The notes below the pieces were generated by a model. It had not been told where the DNA came from. It ran no database searches and saw nothing but the letters and a program-made list of their open reading frames with translations. This document shows, one piece after another, positions 1 through 7,809 of a stretch of 64,000 bases of DNA. Both the position numbers and the translations under genes were made by a program. The stretch's first letter is position 1, and the number at the start of each line of letters is the position of its first letter. The DNA comes from Thalassotalea euphylliae (GTDB lineage: Bacteria > Pseudomonadota > Gammaproteobacteria > Enterobacterales > Alteromonadaceae): the NCBI RefSeq assembly GCF_003390335.1, contig NZ_QUOU01000001.1, positions 1,116,001-1,180,000 of the forward strand. Direction: 5' to 3'.

Positions 1-1
1 A

Positions 2-94
2 TCAGCCGTTAAAAAAATAGCAATGCCTAACGCGAAAGCAGACGTAGACACGCCGGAACAACTGAAAAAATTGCAGACTCAACGCAAAGCGTAA
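2..94 (+). CDS. C-terminal end of a MocA/MobA-type molybdenum cofactor nucleotidyltransferase (partial)
   Basis: Only the last 30 residues lie in the window; the gene starts upstream of position 1. The visible tail contains the segment DVDTPEQLKKL, which resembles the typical C-terminal D-x-DTPE-D/Q-L signature of MocA-like NTP transferases that attach CMP or GMP to molybdopterin. The next two genes encode a molybdenum hydroxylase, and such transferases are often encoded beside these enzymes. The assignment rests on this short motif and the context, so it is tentative. The stop codon is followed by about 200 bases of non-coding DNA. Confidence 0.5.
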   Translation, partial: SAVKKIAMPNAKADVDTPEQLKKLQTQRKA

Positions 95-221
95 ACACTT
101 TTGCTTATTTTGGCGTATAGTTATGACAGTCAAAGTAGGCTTGTCGTTAGTCTAAAAAATTAAATAATAGAAATAAAAACAATTACATAAAAACAAAGTC
201 ATATTGATTGACTGAGTAGTA

Positions 222-276
222 ATACCAATCCGCATAATAATATGTTCAGCTCAGAGCTATTTATGCGGATTGGTAT
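222..276. repeat. 55-bp palindromic repeat with 16-bp perfect arms
   Basis: The left arm ATACCAATCCGCATAA (222-237) is exactly complementary to 261-276, and a small inner palindrome (gctcagagc) lies in the loop. The outermost bases ATACCAAT are shared with the ends of the 266-bp repeats elsewhere in this window. It lies just upstream of the iorA ribosome binding site. It looks like a miniature dispersed repeat; whether it also acts as a transcript structure is unknown. Confidence 0.75.
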
Positions 277-297
277 CAAGGTATCTAGGAGGCACAC

Positions 298-813
298 ATG
301 ATCACCTTAAACGTAAACGGTCGCGCACACCAATATAGCGATGATGAAAATATGCCGCTATTGTGGGCGCTACGCGATATCCTCAACTATACAGGCACTA
401 AATACGGCTGTGGTAAAGGCTTGTGCGGTGCTTGTACCGTTCACTTAAACGGCCAACCCGTGCGCTCTTGCGCCACACCTGTTGCAGCGGTTAACGGGCA
501 AAAAATTACCACAATTGAAGGGCTTTCTAATGATGGCGAGCATCCTGTTCAACAGGCTTGGCAAACGCTTAATGTGCCGCAGTGTGGTTACTGCCAATCA
601 GGGCAAATGATGTCAGCCGCCGCTTTGTTAGCGAATAACCCAACGCCGAATGACGAGCAAATAGAACAAGCGATGAGCGGTAATATTTGTCGCTGTGGCA
701 CGTATGAACGTATCAAAAAGGCGATTCACTTAGCAGCGGACTTATCTACTACTACAGCTAATGCGGCTGATCTAGCCGTTGATGTTGGCGCTACTGGCAA
801 AAAAGGAGCGTAA
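298..813 (+). CDS. iorA: IorA-like (2Fe-2S)-binding subunit of a molybdenum hydroxylase
   Basis: Small electron-transfer subunit that passes electrons from the molybdenum subunit encoded next door. The 171-residue protein has a plant-type ferredoxin domain with cysteines at about 38, 43, 46 and 58, followed by the all-helical second 2Fe-2S domain with CGYC and CRCG motifs. This is the usual two-domain layout of isoquinoline 1-oxidoreductase alpha and aldehyde oxidase small subunits. The ATG is preceded by a strong AGGAGG at 287-292. The stop is two bases before the iorB start, so the pair is co-transcribed and probably translationally coupled. The true substrate (an aldehyde or N-heterocycle) cannot be read from the sequence. 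Confidence 0.9.
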   Translation: MITLNVNGRAHQYSDDENMPLLWALRDILNYTGTKYGCGKGLCGACTVHLNGQPVRSCATPVAAVNGQKITTIEGLSNDGEHPVQQAWQTLNVPQCGYCQSGQMMSAAALLANNPTPNDEQIEQAMSGNICRCGTYERIKKAIHLAADLSTTTANAADLAVDVGATGKKGA

Positions 814-815
814 CC

Positions 816-3110
816 ATGGCTGAGAATAAGGTAAAGAATCAAGCAACTAACCGAGCAAGCAACAATCATGTTGAAAATGTCAGTCGTCGCTCATTTCTAA
901 AAAGTTTAGGCTTAGGCTCTGGCGCCTTGGTGTTAGCGGTAAACTTTCCTCAAGTCAGTGGCTTGCCTAAGGCATTCGCCGCACCTGCTGCCACTAAATT
1001 TGAGCCAAGTGTCTATGTGCATATTAACGCTGATGACACCGTTGGTATTATTGTTCATCGTTCAGAAATGGGGCAGGGCATTCGCACCAGTATCCCTATG
1101 GTAGTGGCTGATGAACTTGAAGCTGACTGGCAAAAAATTGAAGTTATTCAAGGCTTAGGTGACAAAAAGTACGGTAGCCAAAACACCGATGGTTCGCGCT
1201 CAATTCGCAACTTCTACCAGCCACTGCGAGAAGCTGGTGCCACCGCGCGTACTATGCTTGAGCAAGCAGCGGCAAATCAATGGCAAGTGCCTGTGGCAGA
1301 GTGTTATGCCAAAGCCAATAAAATAGTTCACAAACCGACGGGCAAAACCGCTAGTTTTGGTTCTTTAGTGGCGGTTGCAGCCACGTTGCCAGTGCCAGAT
1401 CCAATCTCGTTGAAGCTTAAAAGCAAAGCCGAGTTTAACTTTATTGGCAAATCCGACATCCCATTGGTTGACGGTTATGATATCGCGACGGGCAATACTA
1501 CCTATGGTTATGACGTACAGCTGCCAGATATGGAATATGTGGTCATCGCACGTCCACCCGTATTGGCTTCTAAACTCGTCAAGTTCGACGCAAGTAAGGC
1601 GAAAAAAGTACCGGGTGTGATTGATGTCATTGCGCTTGAGAACTTGGAGGAGCCGCCACTGTTCAAGCCTCTGGGCGGTGTGGCTGTGGTTGCTAAAAAC
1701 ACTTGGGCCGCCATGCAAGGTCGCGAAGCGTTAGTCATAGAGTGGGAGAATAGTGAGCACGCCAATTATGAGTCTGAGGCTTATAAAAAAGCACTCGCTG
1801 CCAGTTGTGATGCGCCTAGTGCGATATTGCGAAAAGCCGGTGATGTCGAGGCCGCACTAGCAAGTGCAGATAAAGTGTTCGCTGCTGATTATTACGTACC
1901 TGAGCTAATTCATGTGCCGATGGAGCCTCCTGCGGCGACAGCACACTATCACGAAGGCGTATTCGATATTTGGGCGTGTACACAAACGCCGCAGTCAGCA
2001 CAAGGTACAGTGGCCCAGTTGCTCAACGTGCCACCAGAGAAGGTAAATATTAACGTGACCTTGCTCGGTGGTGGTTTTGGTCGTAAGTCAAAACCTGACT
2101 TTATTGTTGAAGCTGCGATGATGTCAAAACTGCGAGGCAAGCCAGTGAAAGTATGCTGGACCCGTGAAGATGAAATTCAAAACGGTTATTACCACGCAGT
2201 AAGCTATCAGAAACTTAAAGCCGGTGTTGATGCTAATCATCAAGTCACAGCTTGGCAGCACAATGTCGCATTGCCAACGATCAGTTCAACCTTTGCAAAA
2301 GGTGCTGATGTTATTGCCTTTGAAGCGGACTTGGGCTTAATTGACATGCCTTACGATATTGCTAATGTGCAATGTGGAGCAGGCAAAGCTACCGCCCATA
2401 CCCGTATTGGTTGGCTGCGCTCGGTCACTAATATTAACCAAGCATTCGCGGTATGCTCATTTGCGGATGAGCTTGCTCACGAGGCTCAAAAAGACCCGAA
2501 AGATTACTTACTTAGCTTGCTAGGCGATGATCGCCATATCGATCTCGCTGCGCAAAATGCCGAGTACGGCAACTACGGCTCAGATATCAAGCAATACCCG
2601 ATTGATACTGCGCGCTACAAAAATGTCGTCAATCGCGTTGCCAAAATGGCCCACTGGGATAAACCACGTAAACCAGGCAAAGCTTTGGGCATTGCTGTAC
2701 ATCGCAGTTTTGCTACGTATGTTGCGTGTGTGGCAGAAGTGAGCGAGCAAAACGGTAAAATCAAAGTTGACAATATGTGGTTTAGCGTCGATTGCGGAAC
2801 AGCGGTTAACCCTGAGCGTATTCGTTCACAAATGGAAGGCGCCGCCGTGTTTGGTATTTCACTTGCTTTTTATGGCGAACTTACTGCCAAAGATGGTGTG
2901 ATTAAGCAAACTAACTTCCACGATTACCCGGTTGCACGTATGGCAGATACGCCAGTGACTGAAATTGACATTGTTGAGAACGATGCGCCTCCGGGCGGTG
3001 TTGGTGAGCCAGGTGTACCTCCGGTAGCGCCTGCGATAGCCAATGCTATTTTTGCACTGACGGGCAAGCGCCATCGAGAACTACCACTGGCGAAACAAGG
3101 CATTGTGTAA
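816..3110 (+). CDS. iorB: IorB-like molybdopterin-binding catalytic subunit, Tat-exported
   Basis: Catalytic subunit of a xanthine-oxidase-family hydroxylase binding molybdopterin cytosine dinucleotide. A twin-arginine signal (RRSFLKSLG, Arg24-Arg25) is followed by a hydrophobic stretch, so the folded enzyme is probably exported to the periplasm carrying the small subunit with it. The 764 residues cover the aldehyde oxidase/xanthine dehydrogenase molybdenum domains. The C-terminal GVGEPGVPP motif carries the glutamate (about residue 731) at the place of the family's catalytic base. It lies two bases after iorA and downstream of a cofactor transferase gene, a coherent enzyme-plus-maturation unit. 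Isoquinoline is the namesake substrate; the actual one is unknown. Confidence 0.9.
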   Translation: MAENKVKNQATNRASNNHVENVSRRSFLKSLGLGSGALVLAVNFPQVSGLPKAFAAPAATKFEPSVYVHINADDTVGIIVHRSEMGQGIRTSIPMVVADELEADWQKIEVIQGLGDKKYGSQNTDGSRSIRNFYQPLREAGATARTMLEQAAANQWQVPVAECYAKANKIVHKPTGKTASFGSLVAVAATLPVPDPISLKLKSKAEFNFIGKSDIPLVDGYDIATGNTTYGYDVQLPDMEYVVIARPPVLASKLVKFDASKAKKVPGVIDVIALENLEEPPLFKPLGGVAVVAKNTWAAMQGREALVIEWENSEHANYESEAYKKALAASCDAPSAILRKAGDVEAALASADKVFAADYYVPELIHVPMEPPAATAHYHEGVFDIWACTQTPQSAQGTVAQLLNVPPEKVNINVTLLGGGFGRKSKPDFIVEAAMMSKLRGKPVKVCWTREDEIQNGYYHAVSYQKLKAGVDANHQVTAWQHNVALPTISSTFAKGADVIAFEADLGLIDMPYDIANVQCGAGKATAHTRIGWLRSVTNINQAFAVCSFADELAHEAQKDPKDYLLSLLGDDRHIDLAAQNAEYGNYGSDIKQYPIDTARYKNVVNRVAKMAHWDKPRKPGKALGIAVHRSFATYVACVAEVSEQNGKIKVDNMWFSVDCGTAVNPERIRSQMEGAAVFGISLAFYGELTAKDGVIKQTNFHDYPVARMADTPVTEIDIVENDAPPGGVGEPGVPPVAPAIANAIFALTGKRHRELPLAKQGIV

Positions 3111-3163
3111 GCTCACGTGACTTGAGCGCCTGACTCAATCACCTGATCAACGTTCAAATAATT

Positions 3164-3190
3164 AAGCCAGCAACTACGCTGGCTTTTTTG
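3164..3190 (+). terminator. Rho-independent terminator after iorAB
   Basis: An 8-bp perfect stem AAGCCAGC/GCTGGCTT (3164-3171 with 3178-3185) with a 6-base loop continues into a T run. It ends the molybdenum hydroxylase transcript and separates it from the DUF2058 gene. Confidence 0.85.
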
Positions 3191-3315
3191 TCTGCAAATT
3201 GATTATAACCAAATTTTACACGGCACTTGTCGCACAGAAGATTCGAATTTTGTACACTTAGCCCCAGCATTTTGAAATGAATCATTTATTCGGATTGACA
3301 AGGTAAAGATAGGTT

Positions 3316-3864
3316 ATGGCCTCATTGCAAGATCAGCTACTTAAAGCTGGTTTAACAACCAAGCAAAAAGCGCGACAAGCGAACAGTGACAAGCGCAAAA
3401 AGAACAAGCAAAAACGCAGTGGTGCGCAAGTTGAAGCGACGATGCAAGAGCAAGTGAAACAGGACATTGCCAAGCAAAAAGAGCAAAAGTTAGCGAAAGA
3501 CGCAGCCTTAAACGCTGAAAAACAACAGCAGCTAGCGGCTAAAGAGCTACACCAGCGCATATTGCAAATATTAACGCATCATCAAGTCAAAGGTATCGAA
3601 GGCGAGGTTGAATACAACTATACCTTTGGTACGACAGTGAAAAAGCTCTTGGTTAATGCGTTAACGCAAAAGGCGCTGGTCAATGGCCGTTTATCCATTT
3701 GTGGCTTAGACGACATCACTTATGTCGTGACGAAAGAAACCGCAGATAAACTTGCTACCCTCGATGATGCTGTTGTCTTGCTGAGTAACGACAAAGTGGA
3801 AGCTGCCGTCGATGAAGACGATCCCTATGCCGCTTATCAAATTCCAGATGATTTAATGTGGTAA
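3316..3864 (+). CDS. DUF2058 family protein (YaiL-like)
   Basis: A 182-residue soluble protein matching the DUF2058 family (E. coli YaiL type). The N-terminus MASLQDQLLKAGL is characteristic, and is followed by a very basic, Lys/Gln-rich predicted coiled-coil stretch (about residues 15-75). The C-terminal globular half contains NYTF, GRLSICGLDD and a closing YAAYQIPDDLMW; the ending PDDLMW is typical of the family. The charged N-terminal region suggests nucleic-acid or ribosome contact, but no function is established. It stands as its own unit, with the glutaredoxin gene 25 bases downstream, possibly in the same transcript. Confidence 0.85.
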   Translation: MASLQDQLLKAGLTTKQKARQANSDKRKKNKQKRSGAQVEATMQEQVKQDIAKQKEQKLAKDAALNAEKQQQLAAKELHQRILQILTHHQVKGIEGEVEYNYTFGTTVKKLLVNALTQKALVNGRLSICGLDDITYVVTKETADKLATLDDAVVLLSNDKVEAAVDEDDPYAAYQIPDDLMW

Positions 3865-3889
3865 ACGAAATCTAAATTAAGGTAAATAT

Positions 3890-4285
3890 ATGAAACTATT
3901 ACGCTGGTTGATTGGCCGAGTGGTGATTTTAGTGAATTTTCTCACTCAACCTAAGTCACCGAAATTAAGCGCTGAGCGTCAACAAGAAATTGCCGAGCTA
4001 ACGAAAAATTTAAGCTTATATCATCTACCTACTTGTCCGTTCTGTGTCAAAGTACGTCGCGCCATGAAGCGTGAAGGTATTGAGCTACCGCTGATGAACA
4101 TCAAAGATAATAACTACGCCGTGCGCGAAGAGTTGGTTAACGGCGGTGGTAAGCCAACCGTACCGTGTTTGAAAATCACGCATGCCGACAATAAGGTTGA
4201 ATGGATGTACGAATCGAACGACATCATCGCGTACCTTGAAAATCTAGTGAAACAAGGTAGTGCGTCAACGGCAACCGCGGCATAG
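3890..4285 (+). CDS. Glutaredoxin-like thiol protein with N-terminal hydrophobic segment
   Basis: A 131-residue protein with a glutaredoxin/GST-N-type fold: the active-site motif CPFC is at Cys49-Cys52, followed by KVRRAMKREGIEL and the cis-proline segment KPTVPCL. The first about 20 residues (LLRWLIGRVVILVNFL) are hydrophobic with basic residues, compatible with a membrane anchor, so it may act at the inner face of the membrane. Two active-site cysteines suggest disulfide reduction or deglutathionylation. It lies 25 bases after the DUF2058 gene and upstream of the methionine-sulfoxide repair genes, so the neighbourhood is redox-flavoured, though no shared operon is shown. Confidence 0.8.
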   Translation: MKLLRWLIGRVVILVNFLTQPKSPKLSAERQQEIAELTKNLSLYHLPTCPFCVKVRRAMKREGIELPLMNIKDNNYAVREELVNGGGKPTVPCLKITHADNKVEWMYESNDIIAYLENLVKQGSASTATAA

Positions 4286-4322
4286 ATAGCCCTGTTGTCG
4301 GCAAAACCATGATTGGTTTGAA

Positions 4323-4385
4323 GCAACGCTTGAGTTACCTCAGCGTTGCCATACGAATTAATTTAAGCAAATGAAAATTAATTCG
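4323..4385. other. Two adjacent strong hairpins between the glutaredoxin and msrP genes
   Basis: First hairpin: GCAACGCT at 4323-4330 pairs with 4342-4349, extended by GAG/CTC across a one-base bulge. Second: CGAATTAATTT at 4354-4364 is perfectly complementary to 4375-4385 with a 10-base loop. Neither is followed by a T run, so these are not clear terminators. They may be 3' end structures of the glutaredoxin mRNA or a protein-binding site in front of msrP. Confidence 0.5.
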
Positions 4386-4483
4386 ATAATGTGCGGTCTA
4401 CAATTGCCATAAGCACCTAAATTTTAGGTCGAGTCAAGTTAACAGTGCTGGCTAATGTCAGCATTGTTGTATCTGGAGGTTGT

Positions 4484-5500
4484 ATGCTGATCAAATCTAA
4501 AAAGTCTTATCAATTAACCGAAAATGATGTGACCAACGAGCAGGTTTACGTTAATCGTCGCCAACTCTTAAAGTCGATGGGCTATATTGGCGCAGGTACG
4601 TTATTAAGCCAGTCGGTTGCGCGTTCAGCAAGCGCTGCGCCATTGGATTTTTGGGGCTCTTCAGATGATAAAGCCTTTAGCCAACAAGCGCTCAATTTTA
4701 AAAAAGCACAGCCAACAGAAGAGCTACTCACACCAGAAGCTAAAGTGACCAGTCACAACAACTTCTATGAGTTTGGTCTCGATAAAAGTGATCCTGCACG
4801 AAATTCACAAGGGCTAAGAGTAAACCCTTGGCAGCTAACGGTGAGTGGTGAAGTGAGCAAACCTATCACGTTAGACTATGATGATTTATTCAAAAAATTC
4901 CCACTAGAAGAGCGTATTTACCGTTTGCGCTGCGTTGAAGCTTGGTCGATGGTTGTGCCGTGGATTGGCTTCTCGCTGGCGGATTTGATTAAACAGGCCG
5001 AGCCAACCGCCAAGGCTAAATATGTTGCCTTTGAAACCTTGTATGATCCCGAGCAAATGCCCGGGCAACGCAGCCGCCGTATTGGTGGTGGTATTGATTA
5101 CCCTTATGTGGAAGGTCTGCGGTTAGACGAAGCGATGAATTCACTGACCATGCTGAGTGTTGGTTTGTATGGTAAAACCCTACCGCCACAAAATGGGGCG
5201 CCAATTCGCCTTGTTGTGCCATGGAAATACGGCTTCAAGAGTATTAAATCAATTGTGTCCATTAGGTTAGTTGAAAAAATGCCGCCAACGACTTGGAATA
5301 TTCTGGCACCGAATGAATATGGTTTTTACGCCAATGTTAACCCAGAAGTATCACACCCTCGTTGGAGCCAAGCGAGTGAGCGCCGAATCACCACGGGCGG
5401 CTTGTTTGCACGCAATCGCATTGCGACCTTACCGTTTAATGGTTACGGCGAAGAAGTTGCCCACCTGTATAAAAACATGGATTTAGCGCGTTATTACTAA
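4484..5500 (+). CDS. msrP: Protein-methionine-sulfoxide reductase catalytic subunit MsrP (YedY)
   Basis: Periplasmic molybdopterin enzyme that reduces methionine sulfoxide in oxidised envelope proteins. I choose ATG 4484 because GGAGG lies just upstream (4475-4479); an in-frame upstream start exists at 4445 but lacks this support. The 338-residue product has a Tat signal (Arg25-Arg26 in NRRQLLKSMG) and a sulfite-oxidase fold with the molybdenum-ligating cysteine at about residue 150 (RLRCVEAW). The motif MPGQRS and the C-terminal ending KNMDLARYY agree with the family. MsrQ, its membrane electron donor, is encoded 70 bases downstream. Confidence 0.95.
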   Translation: MLIKSKKSYQLTENDVTNEQVYVNRRQLLKSMGYIGAGTLLSQSVARSASAAPLDFWGSSDDKAFSQQALNFKKAQPTEELLTPEAKVTSHNNFYEFGLDKSDPARNSQGLRVNPWQLTVSGEVSKPITLDYDDLFKKFPLEERIYRLRCVEAWSMVVPWIGFSLADLIKQAEPTAKAKYVAFETLYDPEQMPGQRSRRIGGGIDYPYVEGLRLDEAMNSLTMLSVGLYGKTLPPQNGAPIRLVVPWKYGFKSIKSIVSIRLVEKMPPTTWNILAPNEYGFYANVNPEVSHPRWSQASERRITTGGLFARNRIATLPFNGYGEEVAHLYKNMDLARYY

Positions 5501-5570
5501 TGCGCTTTTTACATTTTTAGTCGATTCAAAACTTCAACGTTTCAACACGTTAAGCACCAGAGTGTTTTAG

Positions 5571-6158
5571 ATGATTGCAGTAGTTAAAACCCTTGTTCAT
5601 TTAGCCGCAGCGTTGCCACTTGTATGGCTTTATTATGGCGCGATAACTGATGCGATAGGCGCTGATCCCGTTGAGCGGGTGATTCACTTTACCGGTATTG
5701 GTGCCCTTAATATTTTGTTAATTTCGCTCGCGATCACTCCTTTAGCAAAGCGCTTTAAACAGCCTGTGCTGCTTAAATTTAGACGCTTACTAGGTTTGTG
5801 GGCATTTACCTATGCCGCGTTGCATTTATTGAACTTCTTATTTTTTGAATTACAGTTTGACTGGCGTTTGTTCATCGATGAAGTGATAGACCGTCCATAT
5901 ATTACTGTGGGTATGTTTGCTTTCGCTATTTTGTTGCCACTTGCAGTTACATCACTGGGTAAAATCAAGCGTAAAATGGGCAAAAGCTGGCAGCAGCTCC
6001 ACAACTGGGTTTACATTGCTGCAGTTGCGATTTGGGTGCACTTTTACTGGTCAATCAAATCAGATATCTACGAACCTGGGCTTTATGCTATCGCGTTAGT
6101 TTGGTTGCTATCGCTGCGTAAAGATCGCATTCGTCGCTGGTTGTTTAAGCGTAGCTAA
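5571..6158 (+). CDS. msrQ: MsrQ (YedZ) heme-binding membrane subunit
   Basis: Inner-membrane cytochrome b-like protein that passes electrons from the respiratory quinone pool to MsrP. The 195-residue sequence has about six hydrophobic segments and the family's conserved stretches, including HFTGIGALNILLISLAITPL, RRLLGLWAF and QQLHNWVYIAAVAIWVHF. Histidines in the membrane segments (for example in AALHLLNF and QQLHNW) are placed as heme ligands. It follows msrP directly on the same strand. The full length and intact motifs indicate a functional MsrPQ system. Confidence 0.95.
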   Translation: MIAVVKTLVHLAAALPLVWLYYGAITDAIGADPVERVIHFTGIGALNILLISLAITPLAKRFKQPVLLKFRRLLGLWAFTYAALHLLNFLFFELQFDWRLFIDEVIDRPYITVGMFAFAILLPLAVTSLGKIKRKMGKSWQQLHNWVYIAAVAIWVHFYWSIKSDIYEPGLYAIALVWLLSLRKDRIRRWLFKRS

Positions 6159-6413
6159 GCTCATTTTAGCTAAGCATAGTTGCGAGCTATTAAAGCAACA
6201 CTTCAAACTGCTGGTTTCCCCTGTTTTCTGGTTAAGCGCTGCGATTGTCGAAGAAAAGCGCAACTGGTCGCAAATATTACTAAAACTCGTCGCACATCCC
6301 TTGTTGTTAACATTTTTTCAATATACTGTTGTGCGTTGATCCATTATCAAAATAATAGGCTCTTTGCGACTTAGTAAAAAGCGCGCAAAAAAGAGCAAAA
6401 CTCAGGAATAACC

Positions 6414-7796
6414 ATGAAAAAATTGATGCCCTCATTGGTGATGGCAGCGGTTTCTATTGCGCTTAGTGGCTGTATGCAGTCTGAGCAACAAGACGCCAAG
6501 GTCACCTTCGATAAGAACCCATACCCAAGCACTTACCAAGTGTTACCACAGCAAACTACCTTGATTAAAAATGCAACCGTCCTTATTGGTAATGGCGAGC
6601 GTTTAGACAATGCCGATGTGTTATTGGTGGATGGTACAGTTAGCCAAGTTGGGCAAAACCTAGCTGCCGATGGTGCTGCTGTGGTCGATGCGCAAGGAAA
6701 ATGGGTAACACCAGGGGTAATTGATGTGCACTCTCACTACGGTGTTTATCCAAGCCCTTCGGTTGAGTCACATGCCGACGGCAACGAAATGACTGCGCCC
6801 AATACGTCAGAAGTGTGGGCTGAGCACAGTGTTTGGCCGCAAGACCCAGGGTTTCACGCAGCCCGCGCTGGTGGTGTTACGACACTGCAAATTTTACCTG
6901 GCTCCGCTAACCTCTTCGGCGGCCGAGGTGTTACCTTGAAAAACGTGCCGAGCCATACGATGCAAGGCATGAAGTTCCCAGAAGCGCCCTATGGTTTGAA
7001 AATGGCGTGTGGTGAAAACCCTAAGCGTGTTTATGGTGGCCGTAAAGAAGCACCGGGTACGCGCATGGGGAACATGGCGGGCTACCGTATGGCTTGGGCT
7101 GAGGCAACAGAGTACAAGCGCGCTTGGGAAAAATATGAAGCAGACTATGCCGCCGGTAAAAACCCACAAGCCCCAGTTCGCGATATTGAGCTAGATACGT
7201 TAAAAGGCGTGCTTGATGGCGATATCTTAATTCACAATCACTGCTACAAAGCCGAAGAAATGGCGATGATGGTAGATTTAGGTAAAGAATTTAACTACCA
7301 CTCAGGTACTTTCCATCATGCTGTTGAAGCATACAAGATTGCCGATATTCTGGGAGAAAACGGTAACTGTGCAGCCATGTGGCCAGATTGGTGGGGCTTT
7401 AAGATGGAAGCCTATGATATGGTTGAGGAAAACGTTGCTATGGTTGATGCGGCGATGAACTCTTGTGCCGTTGTTCACTCAGATTCAGGCACGACTATTC
7501 AGCGCTTGAACCAGGAAGCAGCGAAAGTGTTGTACCGCGCAAACGAAAACGGCTTCGCGTTAACGGAAGCGGATGCCATTCGCTGGATCACGAGCAATGC
7601 CGCTAAATCGCTGGGTATCGACGATAAAACCGGTAGCCTTGAACAAGGTAAAAACGCTGATGTCGTGATTTGGAATACCAACCCATTTAGTGTCTACGCA
7701 TTGGCTGAGCAAGTATTTGTTGACGGTGCTAAAGTTTACGATCGCTTCGATGACAAGTATCAAGCGCAAAGTGATTTTATGCTGGGTCAGGAATAA
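6414..7796 (+). CDS. Amidohydrolase family lipoprotein (imidazolonepropionase-like), intact metal site
   Basis: A 460-residue exported hydrolase with a lipoprotein signal ending LSGC (Cys20). The amidohydrolase metal-binding motif HSH is present at His106-His108 (VIDVHSHYG). Further family features are HNHCYKAEEM, the HHAVEAYK segment, the VVHSDSG segment with the catalytic aspartate, and the C-terminal TGSLEQGKNADVVIW. The composition resembles periplasmic imidazolonepropionase-like amidohydrolases of marine gammaproteobacteria; the substrate (possibly a cyclic amide or dipeptide) is not known. It is followed 13 bases later by a paralogous gene, so the two form an operon. Confidence 0.88.
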   Translation: MKKLMPSLVMAAVSIALSGCMQSEQQDAKVTFDKNPYPSTYQVLPQQTTLIKNATVLIGNGERLDNADVLLVDGTVSQVGQNLAADGAAVVDAQGKWVTPGVIDVHSHYGVYPSPSVESHADGNEMTAPNTSEVWAEHSVWPQDPGFHAARAGGVTTLQILPGSANLFGGRGVTLKNVPSHTMQGMKFPEAPYGLKMACGENPKRVYGGRKEAPGTRMGNMAGYRMAWAEATEYKRAWEKYEADYAAGKNPQAPVRDIELDTLKGVLDGDILIHNHCYKAEEMAMMVDLGKEFNYHSGTFHHAVEAYKIADILGENGNCAAMWPDWWGFKMEAYDMVEENVAMVDAAMNSCAVVHSDSGTTIQRLNQEAAKVLYRANENGFALTEADAIRWITSNAAKSLGIDDKTGSLEQGKNADVVIWNTNPFSVYALAEQVFVDGAKVYDRFDDKYQAQSDFMLGQE

Positions 7797-7809
7797 GGGA
7801 GGCAAGATT

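Noticed and set aside
6180..6374. Possible 64-residue gene between msrQ and the amidohydrolase
   Set aside because: TTG start, no ribosome binding site, Cys/Arg-rich sequence with no recognisable pattern.
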